Below, piece after piece: positions 20,801 through 28,339 of a stretch of 64,000 nucleotides of DNA (position 1 is its first letter; each line of letters begins with the position of its first letter). This stretch comes from JABMMZ01 sp964505065 (GTDB taxonomy: Bacteria; Bacteroidota; Bacteroidia; NS11-12g; UBA955). Location of the stretch: NCBI GenBank assembly GCA_964505065.1, contig CAZDGF010000007.1, positions 1 through 64,000 on the forward strand, given 5' to 3'. The translations under genes were made by a program, and so were the position numbers. The notes under the pieces are model-generated. The model saw only the letters and a list, made by a program, of their open reading frames with translations, was not told where the DNA came from and did not search any database.

Positions 20801-21052
20801 TTTAATCAAGTAAATAATGGTATAGCTATTTACCCAAATCCTGCAAGTTCAATCTTAAACATTAGCCTGCCTGCTGAAACTGAAAAAGCAACTGTAACTA
20901 TAACAGATGCAATGGGCAAGTTGGTACACACTGCCATTGTTGGTGTTATCACCAACAATACAATAGATTTAAGTTCTTTTTCAATCGGTATTTACAGCAT
21001 CAATATTACCTCCGAAACAGAAACTAAGAATATTAAATTATTGAAACAATAA
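17843..21052 (+). CDS. LamG-domain T9SS cargo protein
   Basis: This 1069-residue secreted protein has a signal peptide (MKHLLLIITIFILPIIGNAK), then a Gly/Ser/Thr linker at about 61-93. A LamG-type concanavalin fold follows at about 169-333 (MYFDGTNDYL ... WHHLAATW ... LYVDGVYADSG). A choice-of-anchor D-like immunoglobulin region lies at about 460-570, then a long beta-rich block. A fibronectin-like stretch starts near 886 and a T9SS sorting domain (AIYPNPASSILNISLP) ends the protein. From about residue 590 onward it is closely similar to the cargo protein ending at 24314, so the two are recent paralogues with different N-terminal ends. LamG folds often bind carbohydrate; adhesion or glycan binding is inference. 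Palindrome site 2 precedes it. Confidence 0.88.
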   Translation: MKHLLLIITIFILPIIGNAKHKIKNIERSGGGIISFNKPNSGKYDILLKPLAIKKYGFTFIDSGSGSGSTGSTGSGSTGSGSNGSGSTGSGSGYSTININAGNTNICDSGLLRIEINNTSKYKKYWVIDLTNNKVISDSLIGNGGTLYINTSIINSTRLLGLSSQNNTGASMYFDGTNDYLTATGSIDSSKGTWEAWVQKDYWTHNDDILFGNNLPPNNVNSFYISLHPAVGFHFRYSNGPYDFADNIASQSFANNSWHHLAATWHKTDSNTTMKLYVDGVYADSGTSTKNLSFGNNIFIGGNNTYFGAGKMDDIRVWNFAKSETQLQTEMNNCELTDTSGLVYHWNFNESIEKSFVKDVSASSKNLILNNMDTINNWQSNKLDCLYGDTIILDSKLIVNIGNPNTSDVYITHCASALPYTRNGIDYYTAGNYSTQHTNLSGCDSTERLHLSINDNEIEVEGNNTLISDNDVTPDASDSTDFGTVNSPISVSYKIFNTGNYPLAISNIQLSGANASDFNIVHAIDTIFGLDSAQLQVVYTPNGFGIRNATVNIFSNNCDIPNYNFDIIINNTKCPISQLTDADTMKNTLNDSNWMSCSNWHRFEIPDSMTDVVIDAGKVATIKSGQILKCHNLTILNGGKLLMKCGVLKIYGNIYTEQAQALFADSGTIVLSGTDTNKILDCIPRIFNLEINKPSGIVLLDLYGGLEIKNNINFIKGIVRKTSIGLGIEIMNGGSSSEGNPQSFAACRVQKYGNTDFIFPVGKANKWARCAISNFTGSTCGAEYFIEGYGNYDTTAPLNNVSVNEYWDIGTDGGSADVSLHWENIEFSGIDLSQNPNDLRVAHFNYDYEKWEDMGNTANSFNNQGWVTSANVNNFSPFTFGSLTPAIPLPVNFISFTAKKASNNTALIKWQTASEINNSHFEIERSLDGKNFIKIGTKNANGNANKIQNYQYIDNTISGGAIKAFYRIKQVDNNGKSTITNVQLVNFNQVNNGIAIYPNPASSILNISLPAETEKATVTITDAMGKLVHTAIVGVITNNTIDLSSFSIGIYSINITSETETKNIKLLKQ
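18025..18120 (+). repeat. Gly-Ser-Thr coding microsatellite
   Basis: About 95 bp of short degenerate units (GGTTCTGG, GGCTCTGGTTC, ACAGGTTC) encodes a (T/S)GS linker. Its unit number is likely to vary by slippage in steps that can keep or break frame. Confidence 0.8.
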
Positions 21053-21105
21053 ATAACTAAAATTGGCAGAAACTAAACATAAACCAAATATAAAAAGGCT
21101 CAACT

Positions 21106-21155
21106 AAATAGGGGTTACCCCCTATTTTCTTTAAATTTTTATTGCTATAATGTTG
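21106..21155 (+). promoter_or_regulatory. Palindromic operator plus -7 element, site 3
   Basis: The near-palindrome at 21106-21127 has 9-bp arms AAATAGGGG and CCCCTATTT. The -7-like element TAATGTTG (one mismatch) is at 21148-21155. The centre lies 31.5 nt before the -7 element. It precedes the 23-residue ORF at 21177, whose ATG is 29 nt after the start of the -7 element. Confidence 0.68.
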
Positions 21156-21176
21156 TACCATAAGAAACAAAAAACT

Positions 21177-21248
21177 ATGGTACAAATACTGGTAATAATA
21201 GGCTGCATTCTATTTGCATTTATCTTATTTAAAAAAGAAAAATTTTAA
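21177..21248 (+). CDS. Small membrane peptide, 23 residues
   Basis: ATG at 21177 to TAA at 21248 encodes 23 residues: a hydrophobic span (MVQILVIIGCILFAFILF) followed by a basic tail KKEKF. It has its own copy of the island palindrome and -7 element, with the same spacing as the big cargo genes. This is the main reason to take it as a real gene. It lies directly upstream of the promoter of the next cargo gene. The peptide would insert in the inner membrane with the lysine-rich end in the cytoplasm. No homologue is recognised from the sequence alone. Confidence 0.55.
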   Translation: MVQILVIIGCILFAFILFKKEKF

Positions 21249-21254
21249 ACCCTA

Positions 21255-21304
21255 ATATAGGGATTAACCCCTATAAATTTAATTTTAAAAAGACAATATA
21301 TTTG
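21255..21304 (+). promoter_or_regulatory. Palindromic operator plus -7 element, site 4
   Basis: The near-palindrome at 21255-21276 (ATATAGGGATT and AACCCCTATAA) is followed by an exact -7 element TATATTTG at 21297-21304. The centre lies 31.5 nt before the -7 element and the ATG at 21330 lies 33 nt after its first base. There is no TTG -33 element. Confidence 0.74.
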
Positions 21305-21329
21305 CCTAAACATTTTAAAACATTAAGAC

Positions 21330-24314
21330 ATGAAAACAAAATTACTATTACTGCTTTCCTTTATTTTTATTAATGGCATACAGGCACAGTTGCTTCAACA
21401 AGGCGCTTCATTTAATGGCGGCTACGATTATGGCGGAAGTTATCATAAAAGTTATTTGAGTGGAGATGGTAAAACCCTTGCTATTTCAGACTTGGGCTAC
21501 AATACTTTTGGAGGACAACTTTCTGTTTATCGTTTTAGCAATAATACTTGGCAGCAAATGGGCAGCAGTTTTTTAGGTAGCAATGCTTACGAGGGTCTTG
21601 GACATTCGGTAGATTTAAGTTACGATGGCAATAGAATTATTTATTCTTCTCCTTATGCCAATGCAAACTATGGAGAATGCAAAGTGTTTGATTGGGATGG
21701 CAGCACTTGGAATCAAGTGGGAACTACTTTTTCAAGCAGCCTTTTTAATTTGGGATATGGAATAGGTGTTTCTATCAATGATAATGGTTCTAAAATAGCC
21801 ATATTAGAAAAATTTGCAGGTACAAATTTTAGAGGTGAATTAAAAGTATATGAATTAGTATCGGGCACCTGGACTCAAGTAGGCAATGCCATGTCTTCTA
21901 CAACAAATGATGATTCACCTGATTTTGTAGAACTAAGTGGTGATGGCAATTCTTTGATTTTAGGCGCACCCAATTATGATCTTAGCAATGAAAGAGGGAA
22001 AGCCATGGTGTTTAGAAACAATTCGGGCACTTGGGCACAAGTGGGGAGTGATTTTATTGGCAACTTTTATGACAATTTAGGAAAAAGTTTTTGCATAAAC
22101 TACGATGGCACAGTGGTGGGTTTTAATTATACATATCTTAATGAAAGCAAAGTGTTTAAAGAAACAAGTGGTACTTGGGTGCAGAAAGGACAATTTTATA
22201 ACAGCAATTCTATATGGATAAATGGTGATGGGAAAAGAGCCGTATCGGGCTATGTACAGTATAATAGCAATAGCGGCACTGCAAGGATATTTGAAGATAC
22301 TGGTAGTATCAATTGGAAACCATATACCAACCCTATAACTGGCGTTGGATATGATGGAATATTCACTATGTTAAGTAACAATGGCAAAATTTTTGTAACC
22401 AATGCCGAAAATGCAAGTGGCGGTGGTGTTTCGAGGGGAGTTATTAGAGTATTTCGATATTTTGAACAGTATATAAACGTAAAAGGCAATAACCAAAACA
22501 TAGCCTACAATAATAATAGCCCAAGCCTTGCAGATAGCACCCATTTTGGCAATCAATACATAAATGCCACACGCAGCTATACCATAGAAAGCACAGGAAC
22601 TGATACCCTTAACATTAACAATGTATATTTTACAGGTACAGATGCTGCCAATTTTAGTGTGGTAAGCTCCCCTGCAAAAATAGCTGATAGCAGCAGTGGC
22701 AAATTGTATATTAAATTTACTGCCAGTACCACAGGTACATACAATGCTATTGTAAACATAGTAAGCAACGCTTTAAATGAAGATACTTTTCGTTTTGCCA
22801 TAAGTGCTTCTCGCCCTGTATGTAATATGGCAACTTTAGCTGGTTATAACGATACCATGACCAATGATGCCAAAGACAGCAGCGGTTTTCATTGTGGCAA
22901 TTGGTATAGCGGCACCCTACCCGATTCATTTACCAATATCGTTATAAAAAGTGGGGCAGTATTAACCATAAAACCCAATCAAACTTTCAAATGCCATCAT
23001 ATTACTATTTTACATGGTGGTAAATTGCTAATGAAAGGGGGTATTTTAAAACTATATGGCAATATACAAACCGCACAAATTCAATCTTTTAAAGCAGATA
23101 GCGGCAAAATAATATTAACAGGTACAGATACCAATAAAATTATAAATTGTATTCCAAGAGCTTTTAATGTTGAAATAAATAAACCAAGCGGAATAGTTTT
23201 GTTTGACGGTTATGGAGGAATAGAAGTAAAAAATCATGTTGAATTTACAAAAGGTATAATAAGAAAAGACCCAATAAATGGAGGAGGTAGTTTAGAAATA
23301 ATGAATGGAGGCAGCAGCACAGAAGGAAATACTGAAAGTTTTGCTGCTTGTAGGGTGCAAAAATATGGTAGTACCAATTTTATTTTTCCTACTGGTAAAG
23401 GTACAAAATGGGCACGTTGTGGTATCGAAAACTTTAGTGGGACTACTTGTGGTGCAGAGTATTTTGATGCTGGCTTCGGAAATTATGATACAACAGCACC
23501 ACTTAACAATGTAAGTGTTAAAGAATATTGGGATATAGGACCCGATGGGGGTAGTGCCGATATAAAATTGTATTGGGAAGATACAGAATTAAGTGGTATA
23601 GATTTAATGCAAAATGCCAATGATTTAAGGGTAGCACATTTTAATTATTATACCAATAAATGGGAAGATATGGGCAATACTGCAAATAGTTTTAACAACC
23701 AAGGTTGGGTTACTTCTACAAATGTGAATGATTTTAGCCCCTTTACTTTTGGTAGTTTAATTCCTGCTATTCCATTGCCTGTTAATTTTATTAGCTTTAC
23801 AGCTAAAAAAGCTTCCAACAATACTGCTCTTATAAAATGGCAAACAGTATCGGAAATAAACAATAGCCATTTTGAAATAGAACGCAGCTTAAATGGTGTT
23901 AGCTTTATAAAAATAGGTACAGTAAAAGCCAATAACAACAGTAATGAAGCGCAAAACTACCAATACACAGACAATGCCATTGCCAATAGAACGCCAGCGG
24001 CATTTTATAGAATTAAACAAGTAGATTATAATGGTAAATCTAATAGTACAAATGTGCAATTAGTTAATTTTAATTTAGTAAATAATAGTATAGCAATTTA
24101 CCCAAACCCAACAAGCTCTATCTTAAATATTAGCCTTCCTGCTGAAACTGAAAAAGCAACAGTAACTATAACAGATGCAATGGGCAAAGAGGTATTTGTA
24201 AAAGAAATAACCACTAGCCAAAATATAAACTTAGCTGAACTTGAAAATGGTATTTACAACGTAAACATTGTAACAGAATCTGAAACTAAAAACATTAAAT
24301 TATTGAAACAGTAA
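21330..24314 (+). CDS. Propeller-like T9SS cargo protein
   Basis: This 994-residue secreted protein has a signal peptide (MKTKLLLLLSFIFINGIQAQ). Residues about 25-370 contain recurrent units such as GHSVDLSYDGNRIIYSSPYA followed by W(N/T)QVG. These are typical of FG-GAP or PQQ-like propeller repeats in Bacteroidota surface proteins. A choice-of-anchor D-like domain lies at about 381-493. From about residue 523 to the end it is nearly a copy of the protein ending at 21052, including GGSSxEGNxxSFAACRVQKYG, the fibronectin-like stretch and the T9SS sorting domain (AIYPNPTSSILNISLP). Palindrome site 4 precedes it. The function is unknown; surface display is well supported. Confidence 0.88.
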   Translation: MKTKLLLLLSFIFINGIQAQLLQQGASFNGGYDYGGSYHKSYLSGDGKTLAISDLGYNTFGGQLSVYRFSNNTWQQMGSSFLGSNAYEGLGHSVDLSYDGNRIIYSSPYANANYGECKVFDWDGSTWNQVGTTFSSSLFNLGYGIGVSINDNGSKIAILEKFAGTNFRGELKVYELVSGTWTQVGNAMSSTTNDDSPDFVELSGDGNSLILGAPNYDLSNERGKAMVFRNNSGTWAQVGSDFIGNFYDNLGKSFCINYDGTVVGFNYTYLNESKVFKETSGTWVQKGQFYNSNSIWINGDGKRAVSGYVQYNSNSGTARIFEDTGSINWKPYTNPITGVGYDGIFTMLSNNGKIFVTNAENASGGGVSRGVIRVFRYFEQYINVKGNNQNIAYNNNSPSLADSTHFGNQYINATRSYTIESTGTDTLNINNVYFTGTDAANFSVVSSPAKIADSSSGKLYIKFTASTTGTYNAIVNIVSNALNEDTFRFAISASRPVCNMATLAGYNDTMTNDAKDSSGFHCGNWYSGTLPDSFTNIVIKSGAVLTIKPNQTFKCHHITILHGGKLLMKGGILKLYGNIQTAQIQSFKADSGKIILTGTDTNKIINCIPRAFNVEINKPSGIVLFDGYGGIEVKNHVEFTKGIIRKDPINGGGSLEIMNGGSSTEGNTESFAACRVQKYGSTNFIFPTGKGTKWARCGIENFSGTTCGAEYFDAGFGNYDTTAPLNNVSVKEYWDIGPDGGSADIKLYWEDTELSGIDLMQNANDLRVAHFNYYTNKWEDMGNTANSFNNQGWVTSTNVNDFSPFTFGSLIPAIPLPVNFISFTAKKASNNTALIKWQTVSEINNSHFEIERSLNGVSFIKIGTVKANNNSNEAQNYQYTDNAIANRTPAAFYRIKQVDYNGKSNSTNVQLVNFNLVNNSIAIYPNPTSSILNISLPAETEKATVTITDAMGKEVFVKEITTSQNINLAELENGIYNVNIVTESETKNIKLLKQ

Positions 24315-24361
24315 TTTACATTCAAAAGCACAAACGTAGTAGTTTTGTATAATTGAAAAAT

Positions 24362-24394
24362 TCCCTTGCATGAAAGTGTAAGGGGATTTTTTTT
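24362..24394 (+). terminator. Duplicate of the 10.36-kb terminator
   Basis: TCCCTTGCA pairs with TGTAAGGGGA (one bulge) and is followed by eight T. The DNA from the stop codon to here closely matches 10310-10390. Confidence 0.85.
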
Positions 24395-24437
24395 GGTTGG
24401 ATATTTTAAAAAGAGAAAGTCAGAGAATAAATTTACC

Positions 24438-27254
24438 TTACCTACTCAAATACATGCTTTTTTTGCTGTAAATTTCTCTAAACTCGGGGTCTTTAATGTC
24501 TTTTACAAATAGTATAGCTTCGCCTGTGCTTTTCATTTCGGGTCCAAGCTCTCGGTTTACATTTGGAAATTTGCTGAAAGAAAATATAGGTATTTTTATA
24601 GCCAAACCTTTGGGTTTTTGCACAATGGTAAAGTCTTTTAGCTTATTAACACCAAGCATTACTTTTGTGGCTATATTAATGTATGGCACATCGTAGGCTT
24701 TGCAAATAAAAGGTACTGTGCGGCTTGCCCTTGGGTTGGCTTCTATAACATATACTTTTTCGTTTTTTATGGCAAATTGTATATTCAACAAACCTCTAAT
24801 ATTCATATTGAAAGCCAATTTTTTACTATACTCTTCCATTTGCTGTTTTACACTTTCGCTTAGGCTAAAAGGGGGCAATACTGCATGGCTATCGCCACTA
24901 TGAATACCTGCTGGCTCTATATGTTCCATCATGCCTATCACATGGTAATCTTCGCCATCGCATATTACATCGCATTCTGCCTCTTCAGCTCTATCTAAAA
25001 AATGGTCTATTAGCACTCTATTGCCTGGCAAATCGCCTAATAAACCTATAACAGCAGCTTCTAAATCTTCATCGTTAATTACAATTTTCATACCCTGCCC
25101 TCCTAGCACATAGCTTGGGCGCACAAGTACAGGATAACCTACCTCGTTGGCTATTCTTACGGCTTCTTCTGCCGTTTCTGTAACACCATATTTTGGGTAG
25201 GGAATATCCAATTTCTTTAACAAATCGCTAAACAAGCCTCTATCCTCGCTCATATCCATATCTGGAAAACTTGTACCTATTATGTTGATGCCTTTTTCGT
25301 GCAGTTTTTGGGCTATTTTTAAGGCTGTTTGTCCGCCAAGCTGTACAATAACGCCTTCGGGATTTTCAAGGTCTATAATTTCTCTTACATGCTCCCAATA
25401 AACAGGCTCAAAATACAGCTTGTTTGCCATATCAAAATCTGTACTTACGGTTTCAGGATTGCAGTTTATCATTATGGCTTCGTAGCCGCTTTCTTTGGCT
25501 GCTAATAATCCATGCACACAGCTATAATCAAACTCTATGCCCTGCCCTATTCTATTTGGTCCGCTGCCTAATACAATGACTTTCTTTTTATCGGAAACAA
25601 GGCTTTCGTTTTCGCCCTCAAAGCAGGAGTAAAAATAATTGGTAGGCGATGGAAACTCGGCAGCGCAAGTATCTACCATTTTATAGGTGCGTGTAATGCC
25701 TAATTTTTTGCGTTTATCATATACTTCGTCTTCTGTACAGTTTTTTAGTAAAAAAGCAATTTGATAATCGCTATACCCTTTTTGTTTGGCTTTTAATATT
25801 AGGCTTTCGGGTAGGGTTTCTAATGTAAATCTACGAATTTCTTTTTCGGTATTTACAAGGTCGAGTATTTGTTCAAGAAACCATCTATCTATGCGTGTTA
25901 TTTTTTGTATAGATGTTAAAGGTATGCCCAGTTCTACGGCATCTTTTAAATGAAATAATCTATCCCAGCTTGGGTTTTCTAAGCTATGGGTTATTTCATC
26001 TAAATTGCGTGTGCCTGTGCCATCTGCCCCCAAGCCAAATTTGCGTATTTCTAAACTTTGACAAGCTTTTTGCAAGGCTTCTTGAAAGCTTCTGCCTATT
26101 GCCATTACCTCTCCTACAGATTTCATTTGTAAACCTAATTGCTTATTTGCACCTTTAAATTTATCAAAATTCCAACGGGGTATTTTTATAATCACATAAT
26201 CTATGGCTGGTTCAAAAAAGGCAGATGTGGTTTTGGTTACAGGATTTTTAAGCTCATCTAAATTGTAGCCGATTGCTAATTTGGCTGCTATTTTAGCAAT
26301 TGGGTAGCCTGTAGCTTTGCTTGCCAATGCGCTTGAGCGCGATACTCTTGGATTTATTTCAATGGCTATAATATCTTCATTTTCTGGATTAACAGCAAAC
26401 TGAACATTGCAGCCGCCTGCAAAGTTGCCAATGCTACGCATCATTAAAAATGCCATATCTCTCATTTTTTGAAAACAGGTATCGCTCAATGTCATAGCAG
26501 GGGCAATGGTAATGCTATCACCTGTATGAATGCCCATTGGGTCGAGGTTTTCTATGGTGCATATTACGGTTATGTTTTGTACATTGTCTCGCAATACTTC
26601 CAATTCGTATTCTTTCCAACCCAATACGGCTTGCTCCACCAATACCTCGTGGGTGGGCGATGCCTCTAAACCTGCTTTTAGGGCATCATCTAATTCGCCT
26701 TTGTTTTTTACAAAGCCACCCCCTGTGCCGCCCAAGGTAAACGATGGGCGTATAACCAATGGGTAGCCTATTTCTTGGGCTATTTCTTTGCCTTCTAAGT
26801 ATGAATTGGCTGTGCGACTTTTGGCCACACCTATGCCAATATCTATCATTAGTTTTCTGAATAATTCACGGTTTTCTGTTTTTTGAATGGCTGCGGTATC
26901 TACGCCTATAATACGTACATTGTATTTTTCCCAAAGCCCAATATCTTCTGCCTCTATACAAAGATTTAGTGCTGTTTGTCCGCCCATTGTGGGCAATACG
27001 GCATCTATTTGTCTTTCTTTTAAAATTATTTCTAATGAATTGCAGTTTAATGGGAGTAAATATATATGGTCGGCTGTAACATTATCTGTCATTATAGTAG
27101 CAGGATTGCTATTGATAAGCGATACCTCTATACCTTCTTCTCTTAAAGAGCGAGAGGCTTGGCTACCTGCATAATCGAACTCGCAGGCTTGACCGATAAC
27201 GATAGGACCACTACCGATAATTAAAACTGACTTAATGGAATTGTCTTTAGGCAT
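24438..27254 (-). CDS. carB: Carbamoyl phosphate synthase large subunit, short form
   Basis: CarB makes carbamoyl phosphate from bicarbonate, ammonia (channelled from CarA) and two ATP, feeding pyrimidine and arginine synthesis. Two ATP-grasp halves are clear: the first from GSGPIVIGQACEFDYAGSQA near residue 14, the second from GSGPNRIGQGIEFDYSCVHG near 560. Each has its NPRxSRS/NPRASRT metal-site segment. At 938 residues the protein is about 130 shorter than E. coli CarB (1073). It stops right after the second synthetase unit, so the C-terminal MGS-like allosteric domain is missing. The stop is clean, with no sign of a frameshift, and short CarB forms are, as I recall, common in this phylum. 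The gene stands alone; carA is not in the window. Confidence 0.96.
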   Translation of the reverse strand: MPKDNSIKSVLIIGSGPIVIGQACEFDYAGSQASRSLREEGIEVSLINSNPATIMTDNVTADHIYLLPLNCNSLEIILKERQIDAVLPTMGGQTALNLCIEAEDIGLWEKYNVRIIGVDTAAIQKTENRELFRKLMIDIGIGVAKSRTANSYLEGKEIAQEIGYPLVIRPSFTLGGTGGGFVKNKGELDDALKAGLEASPTHEVLVEQAVLGWKEYELEVLRDNVQNITVICTIENLDPMGIHTGDSITIAPAMTLSDTCFQKMRDMAFLMMRSIGNFAGGCNVQFAVNPENEDIIAIEINPRVSRSSALASKATGYPIAKIAAKLAIGYNLDELKNPVTKTTSAFFEPAIDYVIIKIPRWNFDKFKGANKQLGLQMKSVGEVMAIGRSFQEALQKACQSLEIRKFGLGADGTGTRNLDEITHSLENPSWDRLFHLKDAVELGIPLTSIQKITRIDRWFLEQILDLVNTEKEIRRFTLETLPESLILKAKQKGYSDYQIAFLLKNCTEDEVYDKRKKLGITRTYKMVDTCAAEFPSPTNYFYSCFEGENESLVSDKKKVIVLGSGPNRIGQGIEFDYSCVHGLLAAKESGYEAIMINCNPETVSTDFDMANKLYFEPVYWEHVREIIDLENPEGVIVQLGGQTALKIAQKLHEKGINIIGTSFPDMDMSEDRGLFSDLLKKLDIPYPKYGVTETAEEAVRIANEVGYPVLVRPSYVLGGQGMKIVINDEDLEAAVIGLLGDLPGNRVLIDHFLDRAEEAECDVICDGEDYHVIGMMEHIEPAGIHSGDSHAVLPPFSLSESVKQQMEEYSKKLAFNMNIRGLLNIQFAIKNEKVYVIEANPRASRTVPFICKAYDVPYINIATKVMLGVNKLKDFTIVQKPKGLAIKIPIFSFSKFPNVNRELGPEMKSTGEAILFVKDIKDPEFREIYSKKSMYLSR

Positions 27255-27271
27255 TTAAAATTAAAATTTGG

Positions 27272-27279
27272 CAAAATTA
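27272..27279 (-). promoter_or_regulatory. carB -7 element
   Basis: TAATTTTG on the minus strand matches TAnnTTTG, 25 nt before the carB ATG. No TTG is found at 19-21 nt spacing. Confidence 0.5.
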
Positions 27280-27604
27280 AGGGATTATACCAAAATGAAA
27301 TAATAATGTGGAGAAGTAGGGAAAAGAAATAAGTTGTTTCTTGATGATACGAAGCAAGGCAATTGTATCACCTATAATTGGCACGCAAAGGGGGATTTCT
27401 GTATTTGGTTGGGGTTGGGAGACGGAGGACTTGGGGTTGTTGGTTTTTATTCATGCAAAGACGCAAAGGAGGATTTTGCTACGCTTAAGATGGGAGTATC
27501 CATTATATTGTGTAAACAGGAATAAGAGTATCAGAAAAGGTTATACGCTTCGTTATGCTACGCTCATTTTTAAGGCTTGGGCATAAAAAAAGGCAGCCTC
27601 TGCC

Positions 27605-27743
27605 CTTCAAGGTGTTTTTCACCTTGAAGCCGTAATTCTTGAAGCCAAAACATCTTACTTTAATCATGCTGCCCTTCAAGGTGTTTTTCACCTTGAAGCC
27701 GAAATTCTTGAAACCAAAACATCTTACTTTAATCATAATCAAA
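27605..27743. repeat. Two tandem 69-bp REP-like units
   Basis: Two units of 69 bp each start with a perfect 10-bp hairpin (CTTCAAGGTG, loop TTTTT, CACCTTGAAG) at 27605-27629 and 27674-27698. The remaining 44 bp differ at only a few positions. They lie immediately downstream of the RAYT gene on the minus strand. A third copy in inverted orientation lies upstream of it. The 27280-27604 stretch beside them holds no convincing gene. Confidence 0.85.
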
Positions 27744-27746
27744 AAA

Positions 27747-28265
27747 TCATTCTTCAAAATAATTACATATAAATTTAAAATCAGATTGCCCATTGACATA
27801 ATAGCTAGCAGATGAATAAATGTAATCTTCAATATTATTTGCCAATTGCCATTTTTCTTTTATTGGATTTTGATGAGTATAATTTAATTTTTGCTCAAAC
27901 ACACTTTTGCTGTATAATTCAATAGAAAGCGAGTTGTATTTCCATATTTGATACTTTCTATCTTTATTGTTCGACTCAAACAGATGTAATATTTTAGCAT
28001 CTGTTTTTAATAATTCGTGTTTAATACGTTGGGCAGTATATTTTAAAAAATCTCGTTGCACATTGCTGTATAAATTTTCGCCCAACATTTGCCAAATTAT
28101 ATGAAAATGATTAGGCATTATAACAAAGGCATATACTTTTATACGTTTTTCGGAAACTAAAAATTGCAAACTATCTGTAATGATATTTTTATACTCATCT
28201 TCTTTTAATACATGTATCCAATCTTTTATTGTGGCTGTAAAAAAGTGGGGATATATACTTTTCAT
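27747..28265 (-). CDS. REP-associated tyrosine transposase (RAYT)
   Basis: This 172-residue Y1/HUH endonuclease resembles RAYT proteins. It has the HUH motif VIMPNHFHII (H53, H55), the catalytic tyrosine region NYTHQNPIKE (Y129) and the following EDYIYSSASYY block. Such enzymes nick and rejoin single-stranded DNA at REP hairpins. The protein appears complete. Its gene is flanked by REP-like hairpins of one sequence family, two downstream and one inverted upstream, which is the usual arrangement of a RAYT with its cognate elements. There is no second transposase gene, so it is probably a single-copy housekeeping-type RAYT and not an active IS. Confidence 0.88.
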   Translation of the reverse strand: MKSIYPHFFTATIKDWIHVLKEDEYKNIITDSLQFLVSEKRIKVYAFVIMPNHFHIIWQMLGENLYSNVQRDFLKYTAQRIKHELLKTDAKILHLFESNNKDRKYQIWKYNSLSIELYSKSVFEQKLNYTHQNPIKEKWQLANNIEDYIYSSASYYVNGQSDFKFICNYFEE

Positions 28266-28314
28266 TGCATAGCAAAAATAATAGTTTTAATTATATATTT
28301 TTCAAAAATAGTGG

Positions 28315-28339
28315 CTTCAAGGTGAAAAACACCTTGAAG
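28315..28339. repeat. REP-like hairpin, inverted copy
   Basis: CTTCAAGGTG, loop AAAAA, CACCTTGAAG. It has the same arms as the copies at 27605 and 27674 with the complementary loop, so it is in opposite orientation. It lies 50 bp upstream of the RAYT start. Confidence 0.85.

Noticed and set aside
27334..27586. Two short plus-strand frames beside carB
   Set aside because: They overlap each other, lack a promoter or known motif, and lie in low-complexity intergenic DNA.
27503..27832. 109-residue minus-strand frame over the REP units
   Set aside because: Its sequence is mostly the translated 69-bp repeat (two copies of the same 20-odd residues) and it overlaps the 3' end of the RAYT gene.
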